DNA of 64,000 nucleotides from Mesorhizobium japonicum MAFF 303099 (lineage in GTDB: Bacteria > Pseudomonadota > Alphaproteobacteria > Rhizobiales > Rhizobiaceae): NCBI RefSeq assembly GCF_000009625.1, contig NC_002678.2, positions 6,914,001 to 6,978,000 on the forward strand, written 5' to 3'. This document shows, in pieces, positions 9,414 through 18,567 of this stretch. Position 1 is the stretch's first letter; the number at the start of each line of letters is the position of its first letter. The notes beneath the pieces are model-generated. The model did not search any database, was not told where the DNA came from, and saw only the letters and a list, made by a program, of their open reading frames with translations. A program made the translations under genes and the position numbers.

Positions 9414-9698
9414 ATGCCCAACAATGCAAAAAGCCACGCCCTCTCCGAACCGTTAGCCAGTGAGATCGGGCCGAATTACACCACCCTCAGAGCCATGCGG
9501 GAAGCCCGCGGCTACAGTGTGGAAGAGCTTTCCCTGACCTGCGGCCTGTCGGTCGGCGAGATCGAGGACATCGAGAACGGCCGGGCGGCCGATCCGTCGA
9601 AGCTGCGCCGTATTGCGTCCGCGCTTCGCATGTCCCAGGACGCCCTCATCGCTTCCGCCGCGTCGACGCCGGCCGCGCAAGGCAGACCGCTGGCATAG
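9414..9698 (+). CDS. XRE-family helix-turn-helix regulator
   Basis: This is a short DNA-binding protein of 94 residues. The HTH_3 domain spans residues 22-75: LRAMREARGYSVEELSLTCG, then LSVGEIEDIENGRAADPSKL and the IASALRMSQDALI helix. There is no second domain. ATG 9414 is preceded by GCGGAG. A strong terminator follows 20 bp after the stop, so it is probably monocistronic. Confidence 0.85.
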   Translation: MPNNAKSHALSEPLASEIGPNYTTLRAMREARGYSVEELSLTCGLSVGEIEDIENGRAADPSKLRRIASALRMSQDALIASAASTPAAQGRPLA

Positions 9699-9719
9699 AC
9701 CAGGACCAGGCATGCAAAA

Positions 9720-9752
9720 GAACCCGCCAAGGCCCGCCTGGCGGGTTTCTTG
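9720..9752 (+). terminator. Rho-independent terminator after the XRE gene
   Basis: The perfect 9-bp stem AACCCGCCA / TGGCGGGTT (9721-9729 and 9739-9747) has a 9-nt loop and is followed by TTCTTGTT. Confidence 0.85.
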
Positions 9753-9882
9753 TTGATGTGACGGCGTTCTCCAGCAAGCCGGGCTTGCCGATCTACAGAT
9801 CGCGCGTGTTTATACCTGCGGCATCCGAATCCGCGCCAATCGCGCCTGCCGCTTATCGAGGTTGAACCGTGGTTTTTTCGAT

Positions 9883-10368
9883 ATGAGCCTGGAATCCGTT
9901 CGTGCCTTCTTTGCCGCTCATGCGCCTGACATCGAGGTCATCGTCACGCAAGCGAGTTCGGCGACGGTGACGCTGGCGGCGGAGGCGCATGGCGTCCTGC
10001 CGGCGCAGATCGCCAAGACCATCTGCCTGCGCGTCGGCGAGCGCACCATGCTGGTCGTGACCAGCGGCATCGCCAGGCTGGACAATCGCAAGTTCAAGGA
10101 CCAGTTCGGCGGCAAGCCGCGCATGCTGGACGCGGACGAAGTGGTTGCCGCCACCAGCCATCCGGTCGGCGGTGTCTGCCCCTTCGGCCTGCCGTCGCCG
10201 CTGCCGGTCTATTGTGATGCATCGCTGCGCGAATTCGACGAGGTGGTGCCTGCCGCCGGCGCTACTAACGCCGCGGTGCGGATTGCTCCGCAGCGGATGG
10301 TGGAGCTTACCGGCGCTGAGTGGGTGGATGTGTGCCAAGCTTTGAGTCTGGACCCAATCCGCAGCTGA
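9883..10368 (+). CDS. YbaK/EbsC-family aminoacyl-tRNA deacylase
   Basis: This 161-residue protein of the YbaK/ProX editing-domain family probably hydrolyses mischarged aminoacyl-tRNA such as Cys- or Ala-tRNA(Pro). The family features are present: AKTICLRVGERTMLVVTSG (with the conserved lysine near residue 46), a DADEVVAATSHPVGGVCPFGLP block around 84-105, and a C-terminal region with MVELTGAEWVDVCQ. ATG 9883 is chosen because homologues begin near MSLESVR; the ribosome site is weak. The neighbour is tRNA-Pro on the other strand, a suggestive but probably accidental pairing. Confidence 0.88.
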   Translation: MSLESVRAFFAAHAPDIEVIVTQASSATVTLAAEAHGVLPAQIAKTICLRVGERTMLVVTSGIARLDNRKFKDQFGGKPRMLDADEVVAATSHPVGGVCPFGLPSPLPVYCDASLREFDEVVPAAGATNAAVRIAPQRMVELTGAEWVDVCQALSLDPIRS

Positions 10369-10444
10369 TCAGCAAGGGAAGGGGCGATTCGAGGATTGGC
10401 TGATCTGGCTGGGGCGGACTTCGGGGGCAAGTCCTGCTTCGAAA

Positions 10445-10521
<77 letters not shown>

Positions 10522-10533
10522 GACCGAGCGCGA

Positions 10534-10561
10534 TGTATCGTGATAACCCTGCCCGGGTCAA
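10534..10561 (-). promoter_or_regulatory. Candidate promoter of tRNA-Pro
   Basis: On the minus strand TTGACC (10561-10556) and GATACA (10539-10534) are 16 bp apart, and the -10 ends 13 bp before the tRNA 5' end. Confidence 0.55.
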
Positions 10562-10578
10562 CCGAAATTCGGCGTTTA

Positions 10579-11847
10579 TTACGCGGGTGTGGATGCGATC
10601 GCCGGTGCGCCCAAAAATGCCGGCCGCAACAGCCGCTGATGGCGGTATTCGAGCGCAATGGCACCCCACACCAGTCCGAGCAGCAGATACATATGGCGCC
10701 AGTGGTCGATGTCGATGAAGGTGCCGAGGCCGATATTGCCGATGAAGGCGACATAGGCGCACAACAGATAAGGCTGCCACGGCCGGTCGCGCAGCAGGAT
10801 GCGGAACCCGGCCACCATGGTCCAGACGACGAGCGTCAGGAACGAAACGAAGCCGAGCCAGCCATAATCCATCAGCATTTTCAGCCAGATGTCGTGCGTG
10901 TCCTCGCCGAACATCTTGCCGAAGACCAGCGGCCCGATGCCGAACGGACGCTCCATCGCCATCTGGAAGCCGATTCCGTAGCGGGCGAAGCGGCCGAGGC
11001 GGGCGGTGTCATAGCTCTGTTCGAGATGCGCACGGCTGGAGAACATCTCCGCCACCCCGGGCAGTTGCAGGATGACGATGATGGCGACCGTCAGCAGTGA
11101 CAGCGCGGCGATGGTCATGATCACCACGCGCAGCCGGAACTTACCGCTGGCGCTCTGCAGGAACAGGCAGCCGGTGAGCAGCACGGCAGAGACGGCAAAC
11201 ATGCCCCAGGCGCCGCGCGAGAAGGAGAAGAAGATGCCCAATGCGATGATCAGCAGCGGCACCGCCAGCAGCGGCATGCGCGAGACCGAACCTGTCAGGA
11301 TCAGGTAGAGCAGATAGATGCCCGGCAGCACCAGGAACGGCCCGAAGACATTCGGATCCTGGAAGGCGCCGGCGGCGCGGTCGTATTTGGTGAACATCTC
11401 TGCGCCGGGGAAGGCATGGAAATAGCCTGCTATGCCGAGCAGCGAGGTCGCCACCGCCGAGACGACATAGGCATTGAAGATCGGCCGGTAGAGACCTGGC
11501 TGCGTGGCCGTCACCGAGGCGAAGAACACCGCGCTGAAGGCCAGAAACAGCGACACGGAGAGATAGAGCGGCGTGAAGGCGAGGTCCGCCATCTGCGTCA
11601 TGGAAATCATGCCGCCGATATTCATCGTCACCAGCAGCACCAGCAGCGGCATGGCCGCGCGCGAAATCCGCAGGCCGAAGAGCGCCCAGATGGCGATCAG
11701 CCCGGTCATGTAGATTTCGTAAGGTGCCGGCTCGCTGATGACGAAGCCGGACAGAAGGATGCCGACCACCACCGCACTGGAGGAAATCAGGGCGGTCAGC
11801 TTGGCGTTGACCGCGGCCCGCGGCAGCTCATGGGAAATCGCGCTCAA
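10579..11847 (-). CDS. O-antigen ligase / polymerase-like membrane protein
   Basis: This 422-residue polytopic protein has about 11 hydrophobic segments and the Wzy_C/O-antigen ligase pattern. A large periplasmic loop near residues 270-320 carries ARLGRFARYGIGFQMAMERP followed by GIGPLVFGKMFGEDTHDIWL, in which arginine and histidine residues are typical of WaaL/Wzy enzymes. In this cluster it most likely polymerises or ligates exopolysaccharide repeats in the periplasm. Its start overlaps the end of the glycosyl-phosphate transferase gene by 4 bp. Confidence 0.85.
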   Translation of the reverse strand: MSAISHELPRAAVNAKLTALISSSAVVVGILLSGFVISEPAPYEIYMTGLIAIWALFGLRISRAAMPLLVLLVTMNIGGMISMTQMADLAFTPLYLSVSLFLAFSAVFFASVTATQPGLYRPIFNAYVVSAVATSLLGIAGYFHAFPGAEMFTKYDRAAGAFQDPNVFGPFLVLPGIYLLYLILTGSVSRMPLLAVPLLIIALGIFFSFSRGAWGMFAVSAVLLTGCLFLQSASGKFRLRVVIMTIAALSLLTVAIIVILQLPGVAEMFSSRAHLEQSYDTARLGRFARYGIGFQMAMERPFGIGPLVFGKMFGEDTHDIWLKMLMDYGWLGFVSFLTLVVWTMVAGFRILLRDRPWQPYLLCAYVAFIGNIGLGTFIDIDHWRHMYLLLGLVWGAIALEYRHQRLLRPAFLGAPAIASTPA

Positions 11848-13379
11848 TAGGCGTTTTCCGTGTTGAGCAGCCGGATCGGCGTCAGGAACAGGATTCTGAG
11901 ATCGAACAGCAGCGACCAGTTCTCGATGTAGTAGAGGTCGTACTCCGTCCGCATGCGGATCTTTTCATTGGTGTCCATCTCGCCGCGCCAGCCATTGATC
12001 TGCGCCCAGCCGGTGACGCCGGGCTTGACCTTGTGGCGGGCGAAATAGCCGTCGACCACCTCGTTGTAGAGCAGGTTGTGCGACTGCGCGGCGATGGCAT
12101 GCGGGCGCGGGCCGATCAGCGACAGCGTACCCAGCAGCGAATTGACGAACTGCGGCAGTTCGTCGATCGAGGTCTTGCGGATGAAACGGCCGACGCGGGT
12201 GACGCGCGGATCGTTCTTGGTCACCGTCTGCTTGGCGGTCGGATCCGACCGGTCCGTGTACATCGAGCGGAACTTGTAGACCTCGATGATCTCATTGTTG
12301 AAGCCGTGGCGCTTTTGCTTGAACAGCACCGGTCCCTTGCTGTCGAGTTTTATGGCGATCGCGGTCGCCAGCATCACCGGCGAGAAGACGATGATGCCGA
12401 TCACCGAGAAGACGATGTCGAAGGCGCGCTTGGCGACCGAATCCCAGTCGTTGATCGGCTTGTCGAAAATATCGAGCATCGGCACCGAGCCGATGAAGGA
12501 ATAGGCGCGCGGACGGAACTGCAGCGCGTTGGAATGCGCCGAAAGCCGGATGTCGACGGGCAGCACCCACAGCTTCTTCAACAGCTGCAGCACGCGCGTT
12601 TCGGCGGTCAGCGGCAGCGACACGATCAGCATGTCGATCCGGGCGATGCGGGCGAACTCGATCAGTTCCGAAATGGTGCCGAGCTTGGGATAGCCGGCAA
12701 CGATCGGCGGCGAGCGCTTGTCGGAGCGGTCATCGAAGATACCGCAGATGCGGATGTCGTTGTAGGGCTGCCTTTCGACTGAGCGGATCAGGATTTCCGC
12801 CGCCTTGCCACCGCCGACGATGACGGCGCGCCGCTCCATGCGGCCGTCGCGCGCCCAGCGCCGGATCAGCCTCGACATCACCAGCCTGAGGCCGAAGAGG
12901 AGGACGAAGCCGACAACGAACCAGGTGCCGAACAAAAGCCGCGAATAGTCTTCCGACATCTTCGTGGCGAAGGCCGTCAATGCCATCAGCGCGAAGGCGC
13001 CGGCCCAGACCAGCAGGATGCGGCCGAAATTGGCGACCGGCCGCATCAGCGAAACCACCTGGTAGCAGTCGGTGACGTCGAGCAGCACCACGGCGAGGAA
13101 CGACGCGGAGGCGATCGTCACCGGATATTGCCAGGCGAGATAGTTGAAGAAACCGACAAAGTAGAAATAGACGCAGAGCCCCGAGAGGAACAGCACCCCG
13201 AATTCGACCATGCGCAGGACGCCGCTGACCATGATCGGCGACATCGTATCGCGCCGGTATTGCGAGGCGACCTGCCGGGCAACGTCATTCATGCCGCCGG
13301 GCGCATCGCCATCGGTCGGGCCATCAAACTTACGCACCGCTTCGGGTGAAAAGCGGTGCGCGGGATCGATCTCATTCAT
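11844..13379 (-). CDS. Undecaprenyl-phosphate glycosyl-1-phosphate transferase (WcaJ/ExoY type)
   Basis: This enzyme starts exopolysaccharide repeat units by moving a hexose-1-phosphate to undecaprenyl phosphate. The 511-residue form has four N-terminal membrane segments, a CoA-binding-like middle domain (RRAVIVGGGKAAEILIRSV near residue 185) and the C-terminal catalytic domain: KRAFDIVFSVIGIIVFSP, then KFRSMYTD, then TSIDELPQF and the GVTGWAQINGWRGE block. ATG 13379 (MNEIDPAHR) is preferred over a TTG at 13442. It sits between GT4 and ligase genes in one operon. Confidence 0.92.
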   Translation of the reverse strand: MNEIDPAHRFSPEAVRKFDGPTDGDAPGGMNDVARQVASQYRRDTMSPIMVSGVLRMVEFGVLFLSGLCVYFYFVGFFNYLAWQYPVTIASASFLAVVLLDVTDCYQVVSLMRPVANFGRILLVWAGAFALMALTAFATKMSEDYSRLLFGTWFVVGFVLLFGLRLVMSRLIRRWARDGRMERRAVIVGGGKAAEILIRSVERQPYNDIRICGIFDDRSDKRSPPIVAGYPKLGTISELIEFARIARIDMLIVSLPLTAETRVLQLLKKLWVLPVDIRLSAHSNALQFRPRAYSFIGSVPMLDIFDKPINDWDSVAKRAFDIVFSVIGIIVFSPVMLATAIAIKLDSKGPVLFKQKRHGFNNEIIEVYKFRSMYTDRSDPTAKQTVTKNDPRVTRVGRFIRKTSIDELPQFVNSLLGTLSLIGPRPHAIAAQSHNLLYNEVVDGYFARHKVKPGVTGWAQINGWRGEMDTNEKIRMRTEYDLYYIENWSLLFDLRILFLTPIRLLNTENAY

Positions 13380-13468
13380 GGAACAGTCCGCAAGCTTCCC
13401 CAGGGTGATTAGCAAAAGAGAGCTAAGAAACCCTTGAAACAACGCGTGGCTTTGGAAAGGCTCAGGCG

Positions 13469-14599
13469 TTACCTGCCGAGCGCGGCGAAATAGGCCTTCT
13501 CGATTTCGGCGGCCATGACGTCGGCGCCGAAGCGTGCCCTGAGACCCGGGCCATCGGGCATCAGCCGGCCATAGGCGGCAAGGTCGGCGAGTGCCTCGCT
13601 CATCTTGTCGGCGAGTTCGGCCGGATCGGGGCGGATCAGGGCAGGGGAGCCGGAACCGAAAATTTCCGGAATGCCACCGACGGAGGTGGCGATCATCGGT
13701 CTCGCCGCGGCAAGGGTCTCCAGCACGATATAGGGCATGGCTTCCGCACGGGATGGAACGACCACCAGCGCCGCCAGCGCGAAGGCTTCCCTGGCCGGCA
13801 TTGGCGGCAGGAAGCGGATATGGCTTTGCAGTCCCAGGCGCTTTACCTGCGCGTGGTAGCGCGGCAGGTCGTCGCCATCGCCGACCATCACCGCGCTCAG
13901 CGCGCGGCCGAGCCGCGGGCCAGCGGCGGCCATGGCGTCGATGAAGATGTCGGGTCCCTTCAGGTCCCGCATCATGCCGATATAGAGCAGATCCGCCGTG
14001 TCGGGTCCGATGGGTACCGGTTCGAATTCAGCGGCGCGCAGTCCGTTGTAGACCAGGATGTTCGGGATCGGCGGCTCGCCCACCTTCCTGCGATAGGTCC
14101 GCCGCTCATAGTCCGAGACGAACAGCAGGCAATCGGTGAAGTGCGCCATGGAGCGCTCGAGCGCGAAGAACAGCTTCCCCGTGGCTGTCGTTTCGTCATA
14201 GTGGAGGGAGCCGCCATGCGGCGAATAAAGGCGGGCTACGCGAGACCTTGATACCCGCAACAATGAGCCGAACAGACGGGCATAGGCGCCACCCTTGGCG
14301 CCGTGCCCGTGCAACACGTCCGGCCGCAATTCCTTGATGATCCTGTAGGTGCGCCGTGCCGAGGCGAGATCGCCCGGGCCGACATGGCGCTGCATTGGCG
14401 TGCGATGGATGCCGAGCGCCAGCATGTCCTTCATCTGCTCGAACAGGCGCTCCTCGAATTCGCCGCCCGTGGTCGAATCGCAGACGATGCCGACCACATG
14501 ACCGGCGGCGACCTGCGCTTCGGTCAGGTCGCGCACATGCCGAAAAATTCCTCCGACCGGTGAACGAAAGCAGTGGACGATCCTGAGCTTGTCCGCCAC
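13469..14599 (-). CDS. Family 4 glycosyltransferase
   Basis: The 376-residue cytoplasmic enzyme has two Rossmann halves (GT-B fold). The N-terminal part shows RIVHCFRSPVGGIFRHVRDL (residues 6-25) and DVLHGHGAKGGAYARL. The C-terminal Glycos_transf_1 domain has LLYIGMMRDLKGPDIFIDAM and the E-x7-E nucleotide-sugar site at PSRAEAMPYIVLETLAAARP, followed by ATSVGGIPEIF. It probably adds a sugar to the lipid-linked exopolysaccharide repeat. The gene lies 10 bp after the Wza-like gene. Confidence 0.92.
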   Translation of the reverse strand: MADKLRIVHCFRSPVGGIFRHVRDLTEAQVAAGHVVGIVCDSTTGGEFEERLFEQMKDMLALGIHRTPMQRHVGPGDLASARRTYRIIKELRPDVLHGHGAKGGAYARLFGSLLRVSRSRVARLYSPHGGSLHYDETTATGKLFFALERSMAHFTDCLLFVSDYERRTYRRKVGEPPIPNILVYNGLRAAEFEPVPIGPDTADLLYIGMMRDLKGPDIFIDAMAAAGPRLGRALSAVMVGDGDDLPRYHAQVKRLGLQSHIRFLPPMPAREAFALAALVVVPSRAEAMPYIVLETLAAARPMIATSVGGIPEIFGSGSPALIRPDPAELADKMSEALADLAAYGRLMPDGPGLRARFGADVMAAEIEKAYFAALGR

Positions 14600-14609
14600 G
14601 TGGTGTCTG

Positions 14610-15173
14610 TCAGAACAGGCGTTCGCGGACGTAGACGGTATCTCCGGGCAGCAGCGGGTCCGAGGTGACCACGCGGCCGGTCATCACCTTGCCGTTGATG
14701 TCGCGGGTGATGTCGACGCTTTCCTGGTTGGCGCGGGGCGAGAAGCCGCCGGCAATGGCGATGGCCTTCTGCACGGTCAGGCCGGGCACATAGGAATACT
14801 GGCCGGCGGCACCCACTTCGCCCATGACGAAGATCGGCCGGTAGCGATCGATCTCGACCGAGACGTCGGGGTCGCGCAGATAGCCTTGCCGCAATTTGTC
14901 GGCGATCTCCTTTTCCATCTGCTGCGCGGTGTGGCCACGCGCCGGTATGGCGCCGACAAGCGGGAAGGAGAGGTAGCCGGATTGGTCGACGCTGTAGGTG
15001 TTGGTCAGGCCCTCCTGCTCGAACACGGTGACGCGGACACGGTCGCCGGCACCGAGACGGTAGGGCTGATCAAGGACCTCGTGGAAGGCAGCCGGCGTCG
15101 GGCGGTAGCTGGAGCAGCCGGCAAGCATCGACACGGCAAGCAGAGCGTGAAAGAGGGAAGCAGTGCTTTTCAT
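14610..15173 (-). CDS. Polysaccharide export lipoprotein (Wza/ExoF-like, short form)
   Basis: The product is 187 residues from ATG 15173. A signal ends in the lipobox LAGC (cysteine near residue 20), followed by the Poly_export domain (YRLGAGDRVRVTVFEQEGLT, residues 37-57) and one SLBB repeat (RPIFVMGEVGAAGQYSYVPG, near 113). Full-length E. coli Wza has further SLBB and C-terminal helices; this short form matches the periplasmic gate type common in rhizobia. It is first in the exopolysaccharide operon and divergent from the co-polymerase gene 257 bp away. Confidence 0.9.
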   Translation of the reverse strand: MKSTASLFHALLAVSMLAGCSSYRPTPAAFHEVLDQPYRLGAGDRVRVTVFEQEGLTNTYSVDQSGYLSFPLVGAIPARGHTAQQMEKEIADKLRQGYLRDPDVSVEIDRYRPIFVMGEVGAAGQYSYVPGLTVQKAIAIAGGFSPRANQESVDITRDINGKVMTGRVVTSDPLLPGDTVYVRERLF

Positions 15174-15430
15174 GACCGGATACGTACCTTCGACTGGCCG
15201 CTGCGGCGTCGCAGCAAACATCTGGGATCGGGTCCGTTATCATCCTGTTAGGGTTAATGGCCGGTAAAGGAGCTGGCCGATAGCGCTGCACGAAGCAGGG
15301 GTTTTGCCATTTTTATCGTTTTTCTTGGGGCACCCGCAGTAATCCCTAATGGAGCATTACCGCGATCTTAACGGCTGAGTTACCATAGTTGTTTACGGTG
15401 CATCCTGACCCAGTTTCGGAGTAGGGATGC

Positions 15431-17713
15431 ATGTCCGTTCAGTCCGCGGCCGCAGATGTCGACGTTGACCTCAGGCAGCTCTTCGCCAGCCTGGCGAGGA
15501 ACTGGCTGCGCATATTGCTCTTCGTTCTGGTGGTGACCGGTCTGGCGTTTGCGTTCGCTTCGTTCGCGACCAAGCATTACAAGGCCCAGACTCAGGTGGA
15601 AATCGCCCCGCGCGAATCCGTCTACACTCGTCCGGCCGGCAGCAACAATGACGGCGACAAGCCGATCCTCGACGAGCAGGGCGTTGCCACCCAGGTCCAG
15701 ATCATTTCGTCCAACGAAATCCTCAAGCAGGTGGCGCAGAAACTTGGCCTGGCACGGCTGCCCGAGTTCGACGAAACAATCAACATGTCGGCGCTCAGCC
15801 GCGTGCTGATCCTGCTTGGGCTGAAGAACGACCCGATGGATGTTCCGGCCGACGAACGTGTGTTGAAGAAGATGCGCGAGAAGCTCAACGTCTTCGGCGT
15901 TGAAAAAACCCGCATCATTGCCATCGAGTTCTCTTCCGAGGATCCGAAGCTCGCCGCCGCAATCCCCGACGCCATTGCCGCTGCCTATATTGCCGGGCAG
16001 GGCGCGGCCAAGAGCGAATCGAACACCGCCGCCGCGGACTTTCTGGCACCCGAGATCGCCGACCTGTCGAAGCAGGTCAGGGATGCCGAGGCCAAGGTCG
16101 CGGCCTACCGCGCGCAGTCCGACCTGCTGATGGGCGGCAACAATGCCACCCTGGCCACCCAGCAGCTGGCCGAGCTGTCGACCGAATTGTCGCGGGTGCG
16201 GGCCAATCGCGCCGCGGCCGAAGGCACCGCCGACAGCGTTCGCAAGGCGCTGCAGAATGGCGGCTCGCTGGATTCGCTGCCGGAAGTGCTGTCGTCCGAC
16301 CTGATCCAGCGGTTGAGGGAACGGCAGGCCGAGCTGCGCGCCACCATCGCCGATCTGTCGACGACGATGCTCGACAATCATCCGCGCGTTCGCGCCGCCA
16401 AATCACAGCTCGCCGATCTCGACGCGCAGATCCGCAGCGAAGCCCAGAAGATCATGAAGGGCCTGTTGATGCAGGCCGATGCCGCCAAGGCGCGCGAAAG
16501 CCAGCTCGTCTCCGACGTCAATCAACTGAAGGCGGCTTCGGCTCAGGCCGGCGAACAGCAGGTCGATCTCGACGCGCTGCAGCGCGACGCCGCCGCCAAG
16601 CGCCAACAGCTCGAGCTCTATCTGACCAATTACCGCGAGGCGGCTTCGCGTCAGGACCGCAACTATGTGCCGGTCGACGCCCGCGTCGCCTCACCGGCTT
16701 CGGTGCCCTCCGAGCCATACTTCCCCAAGGTTGGGCCGATCGTCGGCGCGGCCGCGGCGGCTTCGCTTCTGCTGGCGGCCATATTCACCTTGTTGCGGGA
16801 ACTCTTCTCGGGCCGCGCCATGCGCCCGGCCCCAGGCGCCCGTTTTGCGCCGATCGACGAAGTGGCTATGCCGGCAACGGCTCGCCGGCAGCCGGACGCT
16901 CCTGAGCCATCTGCCCGCCCGGAGCCGGCTGTCGCCAGCGCGTTCGCCGATCGTGACGCCGAGACGCAATGGCCCGAAGCGGTCGCTGAACCCGAGATGG
17001 CGGCGCAGCCGCGGCCCGTTGCCGAGCCCGAGCTTGCCGTCAAGGAAGAGCCTGTCGCCGAGGCCAAGTCGGTCGCCGAGCCGGAGCCCGTGGTAGAGAC
17101 CCAGAGACCGCGCTCGGTGCTCGGTGAGATCGACATCGAGAAGGCCGCGGAAAAGCTGATCGCCAGCGGGGCCGCCCGCGCCATATTCGTTTCGCCCGAA
17201 GGCGACGAGGCAGCCGCGTCGGCGATCCTGGTTGCGCGCGAAGTGTCCGACGCCGGCCTGCGCGTCCTGCTGCTCGACCTCACCGCCTCTGGCGCTGCTT
17301 CGCGGCCGATGCTGGACAGCGGGCTTTTCCCGGGGATCACCGATCTGCTCGCCTCGCAGGCGCAGTTCAGCGACGTGATCCACGCCGACCTCTATTCGGA
17401 TTGCCATGTCATTCCGGTCGGCACCGCCGATCCGGTCCGCGCCATGCGCGCCGCCGACCGGCTGCCGATCATCATGCAGTCGCTGACCACCGCCTATGAT
17501 CTGGTGGTGGTCGAATGCGGGCCGGCCGACGCGCAAGGCATCAGCCGACTGGGTGGCGAGGCCACAGAGGTGTTCCTGTCCATGCTCGAACCGGACGACG
17601 AGGTCACCAAGGCCGCGGTCAAGCTGATCGAAAGCGGTTATCCCGACCTGACGCTGGTGACGCCGATTGGCCACGAGCCGCCGGGCACTCCCGGACGGCG
17701 CTCAGCGGCCTGA
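15431..17713 (+). CDS. Exopolysaccharide co-polymerase, Wzc/ExoP-like, with degenerate kinase domain
   Basis: This 760-residue inner-membrane protein controls polysaccharide chain length. It has an N-terminal Wzz domain with a membrane helix at residues 27-46, a long coiled-coil periplasmic part (150-400), and a second membrane helix (IVGAAAAASLLLAAIFTLL, near 437-455) after a proline-containing motif. A Glu/Pro/Ala-rich linker follows (about 490-560), then a C-terminal BY-kinase-like Rossmann domain. That domain lacks a Walker A: the site reads FVSPEGDEAAASA instead of G-x4-GK[ST]. The tail has no tyrosine cluster and ends GRRSAA. Autophosphorylation therefore looks lost. Confidence 0.9.
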   Translation: MSVQSAAADVDVDLRQLFASLARNWLRILLFVLVVTGLAFAFASFATKHYKAQTQVEIAPRESVYTRPAGSNNDGDKPILDEQGVATQVQIISSNEILKQVAQKLGLARLPEFDETINMSALSRVLILLGLKNDPMDVPADERVLKKMREKLNVFGVEKTRIIAIEFSSEDPKLAAAIPDAIAAAYIAGQGAAKSESNTAAADFLAPEIADLSKQVRDAEAKVAAYRAQSDLLMGGNNATLATQQLAELSTELSRVRANRAAAEGTADSVRKALQNGGSLDSLPEVLSSDLIQRLRERQAELRATIADLSTTMLDNHPRVRAAKSQLADLDAQIRSEAQKIMKGLLMQADAAKARESQLVSDVNQLKAASAQAGEQQVDLDALQRDAAAKRQQLELYLTNYREAASRQDRNYVPVDARVASPASVPSEPYFPKVGPIVGAAAAASLLLAAIFTLLRELFSGRAMRPAPGARFAPIDEVAMPATARRQPDAPEPSARPEPAVASAFADRDAETQWPEAVAEPEMAAQPRPVAEPELAVKEEPVAEAKSVAEPEPVVETQRPRSVLGEIDIEKAAEKLIASGAARAIFVSPEGDEAAASAILVAREVSDAGLRVLLLDLTASGAASRPMLDSGLFPGITDLLASQAQFSDVIHADLYSDCHVIPVGTADPVRAMRAADRLPIIMQSLTTAYDLVVVECGPADAQGISRLGGEATEVFLSMLEPDDEVTKAAVKLIESGYPDLTLVTPIGHEPPGTPGRRSAA

Positions 17714-17728
17714 AAGCTGCCGCTCGGC

Positions 17729-18562
17729 CTATCCCAGCTCCAGCGCCGTCACGCCGAATACCCTCTTGGCATCGAGCTTCGGCGGCGTGCCTTTGTACAT
17801 GCGGGTGGTGCTGAAGGTCGGCGAGAAACCGGCCATCTCGAGCGCCGCGATGAAATCCATCTGGGTGGCCGGCACATCGATGTGCAAGTCGCCACCGCAT
17901 GCGCCAGACAACTCCCCGAGCAGTTCTAGTGCGGTCCGCACGTTGTCGGCGAAGAGCGGGCCGATCTTGAAGCCGCTGCGGCAGGCTCGCGCCACCGCAT
18001 AGCCGGCCGTGCCCCGCGATGTGATCGCCGCCACGGCATGGTTAGGCGGCAGCAGCCATCGCTGCAGGAAAGACTGCCGGGGCGCAGGAAAGCAAAGCGC
18101 ATCGTAGGCGATGATGTCGGGCACCGGTTGCGCGGTCTCCATGTGAGGCCGCTCGGCGCCGGCGGGCAGGGCCACAGGGCGCCCGCTGTAGCGGATGGTC
18201 TCGTAGACCGGCATGAACCCCTTGCTCCGGTAGTTGGCCTGCTGTTCCTCGACGCCATCGAGGCCGATGGTGCGCCCGGCCAGCCTGTCCATGCCCGCGG
18301 TCCACACAGCCTTGCCGTGGCCCTTGCCGCGCATGTCCGGGCGACAGATGTAGAGGCCGATGAAACCGAACTCCTGCCCATAGGCCACCGCCGAGATCGC
18401 GGCGACCATGTCGTCCCCGACAAACGCACCGATGAAGCCCTCCGGATCCGCAGCCTGGAACATCACCGCATCTTCAAGGCCGGGATTCCAGCCCTCCGCC
18501 GCCGCCCAGTCGATGAGGTCGGCCAATTCCCCCAGCGACAGCGTGCGGATGGTTCGATTCAT
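17729..18562 (-). CDS. GNAT-family N-acetyltransferase with C-terminal second domain
   Basis: The 277-residue product has an N-terminal GNAT domain: GFIGLYICRPDMRGKGHGKA (near residues 66-85) contains the acetyl-CoA loop R-G-x-G-x-G/A, followed by a second GNAT-like C-terminal half seen in YitH-type proteins (DLHIDVPATQMDFIAALEMA). The substrate is unknown. It is last in the operon with the racemase and ABC importer; the racemase stop lies 6 bp before ATG 18562 (a GTG at 18571 is in frame but too close to the GGAG site). It converges with the co-polymerase gene, leaving only 15 bp between stops. Confidence 0.85.
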   Translation of the reverse strand: MNRTIRTLSLGELADLIDWAAAEGWNPGLEDAVMFQAADPEGFIGAFVGDDMVAAISAVAYGQEFGFIGLYICRPDMRGKGHGKAVWTAGMDRLAGRTIGLDGVEEQQANYRSKGFMPVYETIRYSGRPVALPAGAERPHMETAQPVPDIIAYDALCFPAPRQSFLQRWLLPPNHAVAAITSRGTAGYAVARACRSGFKIGPLFADNVRTALELLGELSGACGGDLHIDVPATQMDFIAALEMAGFSPTFSTTRMYKGTPPKLDAKRVFGVTALELG

Positions 18563-18567
18563 GGTGC

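Noticed and set aside
15360..15400. CtrA-type TTAA site before the co-polymerase gene
   Set aside because: TTAAC and TTACC are present near 15370, but the spacing is not the TTAA-N7-TTAA of CtrA.
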